DNA of 64,000 nucleotides. Source: Caldilineaceae bacterium. GTDB lineage: Bacteria > Chloroflexota > Anaerolineae > Caldilineales > Caldilineaceae. Positions 26,354-34,365 of this stretch are shown here, piece by piece. The stretch spans positions 36,206 to 100,205 of the forward strand of contig JAHBVH010000024.1 of assembly GCA_019637645.1 (NCBI GenBank), read 5' to 3'. The notes beneath the pieces were generated by a model. The model did not search any database and was not told the origin of the DNA. It was given only the letters and a program-made list of their open reading frames with translations. The stretch's first letter is position 1, and every line of letters begins with the position of its first letter. The position numbers were made by a program, and so were the translations under genes.

Positions 26354-27211
26354 ATGCGCATCCGTACTATACTCTTTGGTCTGACGTTTTTGGTGATGGT
26401 GGGCTTGCGTTGGCCTAGCTTGACGGCTTATGCTCAACGTAATGACCCAATAGGTGATACCGTCCCACCTGGTGGCACCATTACAGGCACTGTCTCGCTC
26501 TACCTGCCCTTTATCATGGCCCCGCTTGAAAGCACCCCTGCACCCACCCCGATCCCGACGCCAACGGTGGTCTTTACGGCGTTACCCGTGGCAGGCGCAC
26601 CCATTGACCGCCCGCCAGCTACCCATCCTGATCTGAATCTGGCGCTCCGTTCCTATATCACCACGACTACGGCATTGGGGCTGATTAACGTCGGTGGCGA
26701 TACCGATCCCGATGCGCCGCAATTAGCCGGTCTCTTTGCCGCGGCACGGCTACCAGTGTTTGTTGCCGCCCACCAAGTGCATGATTGGCACTGGGGCTGC
26801 AGCGCCGAAGGTTGCCGTGGCGAGCCGATTGGGAATCCATCGGTGACTTTGTTGTCGCTGGCTGTGACACCCGGGGAGCCGCTCTTTATCCCCACACGCA
26901 ATCCCCAGATCTACACGGGCGGCTATAAAGTATTGGTCTTGTATGCCGAGGAGACGCGGATTACCTTAACCTATACGCGCGAAGATACGGCCGCGCGGGG
27001 CTATCTGGTGCATCTAGAGGATCTGCAAGTGGACCCGGCGTTGGTCGCGCTTTATCGCGAGAAAGACGCGGCGGGGCGGCGGGAGCTACCCGCCCTACGT
27101 AACGCCGAGCGTTTTGCCAATGCCAGCGGCACAAGCGTAAAGGTGGCGATCCGCGACACCGGCTCTTTTATGGACCCGCGTTCACGAAAAGATTGGTGGG
27201 TGGGCTATTAA
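26354..27211 (+). CDS. Secreted protein of unknown function with TP-rich linker
   Basis: A 285-residue exported protein that I do not recognise. A signal peptide (MRIRTILFGLTFLVMVGLRW...) ends near AYAQ. It is followed by SLYLPFIMA, similar in style to the C-terminal LVHLPLMMQ of the beta-helix protein at 20618, and a proline/threonine linker (TPAPTPIPTPT). The globular part holds a Cys pair (CSAEGC) within a W/H-rich stretch (HDWHWGCSAEGC), then beta-rich sequence and a conserved-looking C-terminus DTGSFMDPRSRKDWWVGY. The pattern suggests an extracellular domain with a disulfide or metal site. No enzymatic motif can be named. Confidence 0.65.
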   Translation: MRIRTILFGLTFLVMVGLRWPSLTAYAQRNDPIGDTVPPGGTITGTVSLYLPFIMAPLESTPAPTPIPTPTVVFTALPVAGAPIDRPPATHPDLNLALRSYITTTTALGLINVGGDTDPDAPQLAGLFAAARLPVFVAAHQVHDWHWGCSAEGCRGEPIGNPSVTLLSLAVTPGEPLFIPTRNPQIYTGGYKVLVLYAEETRITLTYTREDTAARGYLVHLEDLQVDPALVALYREKDAAGRRELPALRNAERFANASGTSVKVAIRDTGSFMDPRSRKDWWVGY

Positions 27212-27234
27212 GAGTATTCTGAGGGTGGCGGCTA

Positions 27235-27267
27235 AGATCTGACAGGTTTTCAAAACCTGTCAGATCT
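27235..27267. repeat. Dispersed palindrome, copy f (perfect 16-bp arms)
   Basis: AGATCTGACAGGTTTT, C, then its exact reverse complement, followed by AAAAA on the + strand (TTTTT is upstream on the minus strand). It lies between the convergent secreted-protein and HD genes and could end transcription of both. Confidence 0.85.
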
Positions 27268-27274
27268 AAAAACG

Positions 27275-27856
27275 CTACGCGCCCGCGACGCCAAGCTCTG
27301 GCGCGATTTCTTGCATGGCGCTGAGAACCCGCTGGACGTGTTCATCAAAGGGGATGCCAAGTGCTTCGATAAAGTGCATATTTTCTTGACGATCGATGGC
27401 CGCGGTAAACGCCTTGTCTTTCCACTTCTTCTTGACCGACTTCAACTCCACATTGCGCAGATCGCGGTCTGGGCGCACGTAGGCACAGGCCATTAGGAGG
27501 CCAGTCAATTCGTCACACGCCAGCAAGGTTTTATCCAAGAGCGATTCCGACGGCACACCCAAGAAGGTGGCATGGGCTTCAACAGCATGGATCAACTCGG
27601 CTGGATAGTCCTGTTCGCGGAAGAGGCGTAGCTCGGTGCGCGGATGGCCGTTTTCCGTATCATCCATGTTCGGGTAACGTTCATAATCCAGATCGTGGAG
27701 CAAACCAGTTAGGCCCCAGAGATCTTCATCTTGGTTGAAGTGGCGTGCATAGGCGCGCAGGGCCGCTTCAACCGCAATCATGTGGCGGCGTAGGCTATCC
27801 GACTCCACCCAAGCATAGAGCAGCGCATACGCATCTTCACGAGTTGGTAAAGCCAT
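27275..27856 (-). CDS. HD-domain hydrolase
   Basis: A 193-residue HD-superfamily protein. The first metal His is in DSLRRHMIAVEAALRAYA, the HD pair in TGLLHDLDYERYP, and a later aspartate is in LACDELTGLLMACAYVRPD. This spacing is typical of stand-alone HD proteins annotated as putative metal-dependent phosphohydrolases acting on nucleotides or related phosphates. No regulatory domain is attached. It follows the TA pair on the same strand by 21 bp but is unlikely to be part of that module. Confidence 0.85.
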   Translation of the reverse strand: MALPTREDAYALLYAWVESDSLRRHMIAVEAALRAYARHFNQDEDLWGLTGLLHDLDYERYPNMDDTENGHPRTELRLFREQDYPAELIHAVEAHATFLGVPSESLLDKTLLACDELTGLLMACAYVRPDRDLRNVELKSVKKKWKDKAFTAAIDRQENMHFIEALGIPFDEHVQRVLSAMQEIAPELGVAGA

Positions 27857-27877
27857 TGCTTGAACTTTCTTTGATAA

Positions 27878-28117
27878 CTACAGTCGATCCCGCTCGTCAG
27901 GCGGTTCAACATCGGGAACTTTATTCATTGCAGCTAAAAACTTTTCACGACTGCCGCGTTCTGCACGCGCCTCTAGATATTCTTCGGTTGCAAGAGCGGT
28001 TACTTTTTCAGCTAATGCCATTGTCACAAACTGATTGATGGAAATTCCTTCGCGCTTAACCAACTGTTTTACTGTCGCGTGCAAGGAATCTGGAATGCGT
28101 AAACTAATCGTTGTCAT
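27878..28117 (-). CDS. Antitoxin with ribbon-helix-helix / HicB-like DNA-binding domain
   Basis: A 79-residue protein with the RHH pattern TISLRIPDSLHATVKQLV then KREGISINQFVTMALAEKV, as in HicB C-terminal and CopG-like antitoxins. The C-terminal part (EYLEARAERG...KVPDVEPPDERDRL) is acidic and flexible, which would wrap around the toxin. It overlaps the PIN toxin gene by four bases and follows it, so the module has the less common toxin-first order. Confidence 0.82.
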   Translation of the reverse strand: MTTISLRIPDSLHATVKQLVKREGISINQFVTMALAEKVTALATEEYLEARAERGSREKFLAAMNKVPDVEPPDERDRL

Positions 28118-28542
28118 TCGTGTTTGCCTATCCGTTGCAAAAATTCCTTTGGTGTAACAATTTGTACACCAAATTGCTCGCTGCCAGCAAAATGCCTTTT
28201 ATTAAAGGTCACAATAAATTGGCAACTTGCGGCTACCGCCAATTCCAGTATCATATCATCTTCGGGATCACGCAAATAAGGGCGCCAGAGGTAAAAGATG
28301 CTTCGCTTATTTGCCACCACACAGAGATAATCTACAATATCGTCCAAGTCCGCTGGTGTCAGCGTCGATTGATCGAGGATACGCTGGCCTACTGCTTCAT
28401 ACTCGGCAACTAAGGGTACAGCGAGATTGAGCTCAAATAAACCTTGATCGGCTAATGTGAGTAAGCGGTAGGCCGCGCCTCGGTTGGATAGTAAGGCCGC
28501 AATGAAGGCACTTGTGTCAATAACAATCTGTAGCATACTCAT
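28114..28542 (-). CDS. PIN-domain toxin (VapC-like ribonuclease)
   Basis: A 142-residue PIN-domain ribonuclease of the family often annotated as putative toxin-antitoxin component (COG1569-like). The first acidic residue is in VIDTSAFIAALLS, a second acid in VAEYEAV, and the distal pair in DPEDDMILELAVAA and IVTFNKRHF. The start is probably ATG 28542, six bases from the end of a perfect-consensus -10 box, so its mRNA is likely leaderless. The antitoxin gene overlaps its end by four bases. The toxin would cleave RNA when not bound by the RHH partner. Confidence 0.85.
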   Translation of the reverse strand: MSMLQIVIDTSAFIAALLSNRGAAYRLLTLADQGLFELNLAVPLVAEYEAVGQRILDQSTLTPADLDDIVDYLCVVANKRSIFYLWRPYLRDPEDDMILELAVAASCQFIVTFNKRHFAGSEQFGVQIVTPKEFLQRIGKHE

Positions 28543-28548
28543 TCTGGT

Positions 28549-28577
28549 ATTATAGATGATGCCACTTTCTGTGTCAA
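28549..28577 (-). promoter_or_regulatory. Perfect-consensus promoter of the PIN/RHH module
   Basis: On the minus strand: TTGACA, exactly 17 bp, TATAAT. Both boxes are full consensus. Only ACCAGA separates TATAAT from the ATG, so transcription should start at or next to the start codon. Confidence 0.85.
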
Positions 28578-28622
28578 TTCAAACGGTTACATGCCATCCT
28601 GGCAATCACCATATGTGCTGCC

Positions 28623-29381
28623 TTAGCCGCGGCCAACAAAGGGCATTTTGGTCGCCATGACGGTGATGAATTGCACGTTGGCATCCAGCGATAGGCTATC
28701 CATATAGACCAGCGCTTTGGCAACATTTTCCACATCCATGCGCGGTTCGACCATCATCGTGCCATTGGCTTGGGGAATGGGGCTAGCCATGCGTTCGGTC
28801 ATTGGCGTGGCCGCATTGCCAATGTCAATCTGCCCACAAGCAATGTCATATTTACGGCCATCCAAGGAGGTAGATTTGGTGAGACCGGTAATGGCGTGCT
28901 TGGTGGCTGTGTAGGGTGCCGAGTTCGGGCGCGGGGCCGTTGCCGAAATCGAGCCGTTGTTGATAATGCGCCCCCCGCGTGGTGTTTGATCTTTCATGAT
29001 CTTGAACGCCGCTTGGGTGCAGAGAAAAGCACCAGTGAGGTTGACGCTGACGACCGCCTGCCACTGTTCAAAGGTCAGCTCTTCTAGCGGAATGCTCGGC
29101 GCACCCATGCCCGCGTTGTTGAAGAGCAGATCCAACCGGCCAAAGCGCGCGACGGTTTGGGCAAAGAGTGCCTTGACTTGCTCAGGATTACCAACATCGG
29201 TAGGTACGGCGAGGGTCCGCGCCGCAGCCTCACCCGCCGCGGCAATAGTCTCTTCGAGCGGCTCCACGCGCCGTCCAGAGAGGACGACGGCATAGCCTTC
29301 GCGTAAAAGGGCTAATGCGCAGGCGCGTCCAATGCCGGTTCCCGCACCGGTGATAATGGCGACTTTTCCCTCTCCACTCAT
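28623..29381 (-). CDS. SDR-family oxidoreductase
   Basis: A 252-residue short-chain dehydrogenase with [16 protein letters not shown] as cofactor loop, NNAGMG, the catalytic Ser in NNGSISA, and YTATK as the Tyr-x3-Lys pair. [13 protein letters not shown] after beta-2 has basic residues, which points to NADP(H). The nearby SMP-30 lactonase and second SDR make sugar or sugar-acid oxidation plausible. The start is ATG 29381, with AAGGAGAAAT upstream on the minus strand. Confidence 0.85.
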   Translation of the reverse strand: MSGEGKVAIITGAGTGIGRACALALLREGYAVVLSGRRVEPLEETIAAAGEAAARTLAVPTDVGNPEQVKALFAQTVARFGRLDLLFNNAGMGAPSIPLEELTFEQWQAVVSVNLTGAFLCTQAAFKIMKDQTPRGGRIINNGSISATAPRPNSAPYTATKHAITGLTKSTSLDGRKYDIACGQIDIGNAATPMTERMASPIPQANGTMMVEPRMDVENVAKALVYMDSLSLDANVQFITVMATKMPFVGRG

Positions 29382-29563
29382 CTTTATTTCTCCTTGTGGC
29401 TAGCTAACGAATGATGTAGAGACGCTTTGAAAAGGGAGCATGACTTGTCCACATCTGTCAGCTGTAAAGGACCCTCTTGCAAAGCGTCTCTTCGATTAGT
29501 TATCGATGGACTGATTATCCTGCGTACTAGGTGATCACGAATCATGTAGCACGTAGCATGTAC

Positions 29564-30478
29564 CTACCCTGCAAAGGTGGCATGACCGGGAATTTTGACC
29601 CGCACGCGGTAGAGCGTGGTCGAGGCCGTGATATAAAGAGTACAGAGATCCTCGTCGCCAAAGACAAAGTTGGCAGTGGGCTCGGGCAGGTGAATGACCC
29701 CCAAGCAATTGGCGTTGGGATCAAACAGATGAATCCCACCCGGTCCACAACAGTAGATATTTCCCGCCTGATCGACCTTCATGCCATCGGGCACGCTTGC
29801 GCCTTCCCCGGTGGTCTCGGCCCAAAGCCGCCCATTGGCAAGGGTCCCGTCGGGCTGGATATCAAAGACGCGGATGTGAAAGCACCGGGTGTCGTTGACA
29901 AAGAGTTGCCCTTCATCGCGCGAAAAGCAGAGACCATTGGGCAAGACAAAGTCATCGACGAGGAGCGTCAGGGCTTTGGTGGTGGGGTCGAGCCGATAGA
30001 CGCCCGCAAAAGGCAGCTCTGGCTCGCGCGGGATGCCATAGATCACACTCCGCCCCGCGGCCGGATCGGTAAAATAGATTGTGCCATCCCGTTTGACCAC
30101 CACATCGTTGGGACTGTTGAGCTGTTTGCCTTGGTAATGGGTGGCGAGCACTTCGATGCCCTCGTTGGTGAGCGGATCACAGTGGGCCAAATCGCTCCGG
30201 GTCACGCGGCTCGTGGCATGTTCACAGGTGATGATCCGGCCCTGGTGGTCAAAGGCATTGCCATTCGCCATATAGCTGTTGCGCCGCACTTTCTGTAACC
30301 CCGTGGCTGCCGACCAACGGTAGAGCGAGTTGCCCATAATATCGCTAAAGATCAGGGCTCGCGCTGTGGGGTGCCAAATCGGTCCTTCGGTAAAATCAAA
30401 GCCGGTGACCACCTGCTCCACTGCGCTATCGGGAGCAAGCAACTGGACTACACGGCTGTCGCGCATCTCAAGGTTCAT
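29564..30478 (-). CDS. SMP-30/gluconolactonase-family lactonase
   Basis: A 304-residue six-bladed beta-propeller of the SMP-30/gluconolactonase/LRE family, which opens sugar lactones. Metal ligands are visible as Glu in DFTEGPIW, Asn in NSPNDVVV and Asp in SVPDGMKVD. No signal peptide. It lies in a minus-strand block between two SDRs; a sugar dehydrogenase producing a lactone followed by a lactonase is the common logic. The substrate lactone is unknown. Confidence 0.88.
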   Translation of the reverse strand: MNLEMRDSRVVQLLAPDSAVEQVVTGFDFTEGPIWHPTARALIFSDIMGNSLYRWSAATGLQKVRRNSYMANGNAFDHQGRIITCEHATSRVTRSDLAHCDPLTNEGIEVLATHYQGKQLNSPNDVVVKRDGTIYFTDPAAGRSVIYGIPREPELPFAGVYRLDPTTKALTLLVDDFVLPNGLCFSRDEGQLFVNDTRCFHIRVFDIQPDGTLANGRLWAETTGEGASVPDGMKVDQAGNIYCCGPGGIHLFDPNANCLGVIHLPEPTANFVFGDEDLCTLYITASTTLYRVRVKIPGHATFAG

Positions 30479-30547
30479 CTAGATAACCCTCTATTCTACA
30501 AGGTGTGTTGTGGGTGAGCGTGACCATTATACCATTTTAGCCCGTTT

Positions 30548-30679
30548 CTAACGACTTGCCGTTCCTAGCGCCAATTGTTGTAGATCGGCCTGGCAGCGCG
30601 GACAAGGACAAACGCCCTGATATTTGGCAAAGTGACGGCCACCAAGGCGTGATCGATCATGCGATTCTCCTCTGTTCAA
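30548..30679 (-). other. Possible small CxCxxC protein or its remnant
   Basis: The minus strand holds a 43-codon frame whose end reads HFAKYQGVCPCPRCQADLQQ. The CPCPRC cluster in this context resembles a small zinc-binding or ComFB-like C-terminus. The only in-frame start is a TTG without a good ribosome site. AGAGGAG is followed by an ATG in another frame (30660), which gives an unrelated 31-residue peptide. A frameshifted remnant is the likelier reading. Confidence 0.3.
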
Positions 30680-30683
30680 TCGG

Positions 30684-31436
30684 CTACAAGAGGGGGCGGC
30701 CCCCATCCACGGAAATGATACAGCCGGTGGTAAAGGTCAACCCGGTGGCGACCGCCAAGACGGCGGCGGCCACATCTTCGGGCTGGGCAATGCGCCCTAG
30801 GGGTGTCTTGTTGATCTGCTCTTGAATGTACGCCGGCTCCATGCGGCTGGCATATTCACCCCATACCCAGCCTGGCGCGACCGAGACAACCCGAATCTGG
30901 GGGGCAAGGGCGCGCGCTAGGGAACGAGTCAGCGAATCCATGGCGGCCTTGGAGGCACAGTAGGCCACATTGCTCCCGATCCCGGTGACCGCCGCCACCG
31001 AAGAGATATTGATCACGGTGCCACCCTCGCCAGCCATGAGCAGCGGTTTGAAAGCACGTACACAGGCAAAGGCCCCGCGCACATTGGTCTGAAAGATGCG
31101 GTCGATCCATTCATCGTCGAGCCCATCCAGATCCGCATGGGGCACCGGGCGTGTGATCCCCGCATTATTGACCAGTAGATCCAGCGTGCCATAGCGTTCG
31201 GTCACTTGCTGCGCCAACTGAGCTAGGGCCGCACTATCCGTCACCGATGCCTGGATCATGGCATGGTGCTCGCCTGCCAGGCTCTCCATAACGGCTTGGG
31301 CCTTGGTGGCATTGCTGTTGTAGTTGATAATTACCTGCGCACCGGCCTCTGCCAAACGGCGACAAATGGCCGCGCCAATCCCTCCGCCGCCACCAGTGAC
31401 CAGCGCGACCTTACCGGTCAGGGTTTGTCCATTCAT
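30684..31436 (-). CDS. SDR-family oxidoreductase, FabG-like
   Basis: A 250-residue short-chain dehydrogenase with TGGGGGIGAAICRRL, NNAGITRPV, catalytic Ser in NISSVAAVTG and the YCASK pair. The sequence VIINYNSNATKAQ after beta-2 is like NADPH-using 3-oxoacyl-ACP reductases, and the C-terminal FTTGCIISVDGG is typical of FabG-like proteins. Gene context (SMP-30, kinase, HisD-like dehydrogenase) suggests a catabolic rather than fatty-acid role. Confidence 0.85.
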   Translation of the reverse strand: MNGQTLTGKVALVTGGGGGIGAAICRRLAEAGAQVIINYNSNATKAQAVMESLAGEHHAMIQASVTDSAALAQLAQQVTERYGTLDLLVNNAGITRPVPHADLDGLDDEWIDRIFQTNVRGAFACVRAFKPLLMAGEGGTVINISSVAAVTGIGSNVAYCASKAAMDSLTRSLARALAPQIRVVSVAPGWVWGEYASRMEPAYIQEQINKTPLGRIAQPEDVAAAVLAVATGLTFTTGCIISVDGGRPLL

Positions 31437-31499
31437 GGGTACTTGCTCTCTTTTTCTATTAGGCGTTACGCCTATCGGTTTTGCTTTGGGTAGGGAACT

Positions 31500-32654
31500 T
31501 TAGAATAGCTTATCCAATAACCGGCGTGCTTCGTCGCCTAAGTCCAACAGATATTGACCTTTCGCGGCGGCCTGGGGATAGCCACCAGGGCTGAGTAAGC
31601 GAGGCGGTTCCGCACCAGGTGGCAAGGCGGCCATACGCCGCGCCACAGCGGGGAGCCGTGTTGCCGGTTCGGCGACACCGGCCTTGAAGGCAACCTGGGC
31701 TGTGAAGCCAAAACGGACTAACCGTTCATCGCCCTGCCAATCAGCATCTCGTAGACCCGCTAGATAGCCAGCAAAGATCAGTGCGTCTAGCTCAGGAATG
31801 CGCTCTATATCAACGGCTACAAAGCTCAGGGTGGCGGCAAAGAGGGGTACTAACTCTTCTCCGATAATCCCTAGCCCCGCCGCACCCCAGTCCAGCACGA
31901 TGGTTTGCTGCCGTCCTGCTGGATGCCACCGATCAGCCAAATTAAAGCGAAAGGCATCGCGGTGGCAGAGGGTTTGGGGTAGTTGGGCCAAGGCGGCCAG
32001 GAATTGCTCGCGCCCTTGCCATAGGTAGAAGATCCGCTCCACCCGATCACCAGCCAGCAACTCGGCCAAGAGGGGATGATGGCAAAGCTGGGGTAACGCC
32101 GCCATCCCAGCTTCGGCTAGGGCGAGCCGTTGCTGGAGATCGGCGGCGCGCAGCCAAGGATAGGCGGGGAGTGGACGCCCAACTAAATAGGCCCCATTCC
32201 ATTGCCCCAGGTGGCGCGCGGCCAAGCCATAACGCGCCAACGGCCAAGGCGTGTCAGCACCTACGCCCATGTCTTCGAGCCAGAGCCAGAGGGCATCGTC
32301 GGCGGCTGCGGTAATGGCAAAGCACTGGGGTGCAACCAGATCGGGCGGCAGATCCGCTAGCAAGCCCGATTGATAGAGCAGCGCCTCGCGCTGCCAATAG
32401 TCGAAATCGGTTGGCTGGGCTCCACCGTTGGCTGGGCTGATCACCTTGAGGATCAATGACCATGGTTTGTGCTCCTCCCCAAGCTGGGCCTGCCCCTGTA
32501 AACGATAGACGGCGGAACCACTAAAGCCCCCTTCCAATGGCTGGGCAGACCAATCCACCAAGGTCGCCTTTTCCACTGCCAGGGCCTGCTGGACAACGGG
32601 CTGAAGGCATTCAGCATCTAACCTCGCGATCTGCTCTGCTACCCGATTGCTCAT
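31500..32654 (-). CDS. Aminoglycoside-phosphotransferase-fold kinase (APH/choline-kinase-like)
   Basis: A 384-residue protein of the APH fold. The phosphate-binding region is LEGGFSGSAVYRL, a lysine follows in LILKVISP, the catalytic loop is LCHRDAFRFNLA (variant of HxDxxxxN) and the metal aspartate is in IVLDWGAAGLG. Start ATG 32654 has AAGGGGGAG upstream; the frame to 32693 would add 13 unlikely residues. These proteins phosphorylate small hydroxylated molecules such as choline, sugars or antibiotics. The neighbouring dehydrogenases favour a small metabolite. Confidence 0.75.
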   Translation of the reverse strand: MSNRVAEQIARLDAECLQPVVQQALAVEKATLVDWSAQPLEGGFSGSAVYRLQGQAQLGEEHKPWSLILKVISPANGGAQPTDFDYWQREALLYQSGLLADLPPDLVAPQCFAITAAADDALWLWLEDMGVGADTPWPLARYGLAARHLGQWNGAYLVGRPLPAYPWLRAADLQQRLALAEAGMAALPQLCHHPLLAELLAGDRVERIFYLWQGREQFLAALAQLPQTLCHRDAFRFNLADRWHPAGRQQTIVLDWGAAGLGIIGEELVPLFAATLSFVAVDIERIPELDALIFAGYLAGLRDADWQGDERLVRFGFTAQVAFKAGVAEPATRLPAVARRMAALPPGAEPPRLLSPGGYPQAAAKGQYLLDLGDEARRLLDKLF

Positions 32655-32703
32655 TGACTCCCCCTTTCGCGCTACCGCCCGCCCTGGCCCCACGCATCAC
32701 GGT

Positions 32704-33984
32704 TCACGCATCACGGTTCCCATACCGCCGCACCCGTAGATCGGCCTGTTCCTTATGGCCCCAGAAATTTTCAATGGCACAGAGGCGTGAACAATACTCC
32801 CCAATCAGCGCGGTGGCTTCGGGTTTGACTTCTTGATAGGTGACCGTCTTGAGGAATTTGCCCACCCAGAGGCCGCCGGTGTAGCGCGCCGCGCGCTTGG
32901 TCGGCAAAGTATGATTGGTGCCGATCACCTTGTCGCCATAGGCCACATTGGTCTCTGGCCCCAAGAAGAGCGCACCATAATTGGTCATGTGATCGCGGAA
33001 GTAGCGCGGGTTTTGAGTCAGCACTTCCACATGTTCACATGCGATCTGGTCAGCAATCTGCACCATCTCGGCTTCACTCTCTGCTAGGATGATCTGCCCA
33101 CAATCGCGCCACGCCACACCTGCGACATCGGCGGTGGGCAATACCTCCAACTGGCGGCCAATTTCATGCTCAACTGTGTTGGCTAGCCGGGGGCTGGTCG
33201 TGAGGAAGATGGCGGGCGAAGTTGGCCCATGTTCGGCTTGCCCCAGCAGATCGGTGGCGACCATCTCGACATCGGCGGTATCGTCGGCGATGACAAGAAT
33301 TTCGGTCGGCCCGGCCAGCAGATCAATGCCGACACGGCCAAAGAGCTGGCGTTTGGCTTCGGCCACATAGGCATTGCCCGGCCCCACCAACATATCGACC
33401 GGCTGAATGGTCTCTGTCCCTAACGCCATGGCCGCAACCGCTTGCACGCCCCCCAAAATATAGATCTCATCGGCCCCGGCCAAGTGCATGGCGGTGATGG
33501 TGGCGGCGGGCAACTGGCCGTTGATCGGCGGGGTGCAGGCAATGACCCGTTTCACTCCGGCCACCTTGGCGGTCAGCACGCTCATGTGGGCCGAGGCGAC
33601 CATGGGGTAGCGCCCGCCGGGGACATAACAGCCCACGCTGTTGACCGGGATATTTTTATGGCCCAACGTCACGCCGGGCAGCGTTTCGACTTCCACATCC
33701 TGGAGCGCGGCCCGTTGGGCTTGGGCAAAGGTGCGCACTTGCGTTTGTGCAAATTTGATATCATCAATGGTTTGGGGGGAGAGACTCGCCACAATGGTTG
33801 CGATCTCGGTGCGCGAAAGGCGGAAGCTGGGCGGCGACCATTTGTCGAGCCGCGCCGATAGATCGCGCACAGCAGCGTCCCCGCCTGTTTCGACTTCGGC
33901 CAGAATATTTTCAACCACGGTGCGCACATTGGCCGCGGCGGCGCGGGCCGTTTGTTCAGGAATACCTTGTTTGAGAATTTGCAT
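32704..33984 (-). CDS. HisD-family dehydrogenase, sulfopropanediol 3-dehydrogenase (HpsN)-like
   Basis: A 426-residue NAD- and zinc-dependent four-electron alcohol dehydrogenase of the histidinol dehydrogenase fold. Start ATG 33984 ([11 protein letters not shown]) replaces a longer frame to 34077. Active-site pieces include [35 protein letters not shown] (Glu-His pair) and [20 protein letters not shown]. The last segment, with [17 protein letters not shown] and [20 protein letters not shown], is closer to what I recall of HpsN than of biosynthetic HisD (GxNHVLPTxGxAR). No other his gene is near. A role in oxidising dihydroxypropanesulfonate or another diol is likely, but the exact substrate is inference. 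Confidence 0.72.
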   Translation of the reverse strand: MQILKQGIPEQTARAAAANVRTVVENILAEVETGGDAAVRDLSARLDKWSPPSFRLSRTEIATIVASLSPQTIDDIKFAQTQVRTFAQAQRAALQDVEVETLPGVTLGHKNIPVNSVGCYVPGGRYPMVASAHMSVLTAKVAGVKRVIACTPPINGQLPAATITAMHLAGADEIYILGGVQAVAAMALGTETIQPVDMLVGPGNAYVAEAKRQLFGRVGIDLLAGPTEILVIADDTADVEMVATDLLGQAEHGPTSPAIFLTTSPRLANTVEHEIGRQLEVLPTADVAGVAWRDCGQIILAESEAEMVQIADQIACEHVEVLTQNPRYFRDHMTNYGALFLGPETNVAYGDKVIGTNHTLPTKRAARYTGGLWVGKFLKTVTYQEVKPEATALIGEYCSRLCAIENFWGHKEQADLRVRRYGNRDA

Positions 33985-34203
33985 GATTCGGTTGCTTTCA
34001 GAAAGATAGGGTGAAATGGTCGGGCTGACTATGGGTATACTATGCAATGGGTTGCCTGTCAAGCTGATTGGAGCCACAGTGGAGCCAATGGCAGGTGGGC
34101 TCTTTCGTAACTTTGCGTGGGGCAGGTGGCTCTGATCAAGGAGAGGATGCGCGAACCCTTGAATGAATTAGTTAGGAGTTACGCAGTTAGTTGGTACGAC
34201 CAG

Positions 34204-34236
34204 AGACCTGACAGGTTTTCCAAACCTGTCAGGTCT
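34204..34236. repeat. Dispersed palindrome, copy g (15-bp arms)
   Basis: AGACCTGACAGGTTT, TCC, AAACCTGTCAGGTCT. It lies in a divergent promoter region rather than at a gene end. Confidence 0.85.
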
Positions 34237-34330
34237 GGTTCAAGTGCGTAACTCCGATTCGTATGAAAAAGAAATATTGATTGCACTGCGTACTTCTTCT
34301 CATTTTGTATTAATGTGTGATATTATTCAT

Positions 34331-34344
34331 AGAACAATCGTTCT
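34331..34344 (+). promoter_or_regulatory. Palindrome AGAACAATCGTTCT upstream of the exporter
   Basis: A 5-4-5 palindrome with the core GAAC-N4-GTTC, the form of the LexA box known from Bacillus and related bacteria. It ends 21 bases before the TTG start at 34366. It could be an operator for LexA or for an unlinked repressor; a single site does not decide. Confidence 0.4.
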
Positions 34345-34365
34345 TTTTTACCAAAGGAGCCTACC

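Larger units (their letters stand above)
33985..34365. other. 381-bp divergent intergenic region
   Basis: It separates the minus-strand HisD-like gene from the plus-strand ABC exporter. It contains dispersed palindrome copy g (34204-34236) and, close to the exporter, a GAAC-N4-GTTC palindrome. The stretch 34240-34330 is AT-rich and probably holds the exporter promoter. No coding frame is convincing. Confidence 0.6.

Noticed and set aside
29531..30298. 255-codon + strand frame over the SMP-30 gene
   Set aside because: It is antisense to a complete beta-propeller lactonase with visible metal ligands.
32704..33984. Biosynthetic histidinol dehydrogenase (hisD)
   Set aside because: Fold agrees, but neighbours are not his genes and the substrate-side motifs resemble the sulfopropanediol dehydrogenase group, so the plain hisD label was not used.
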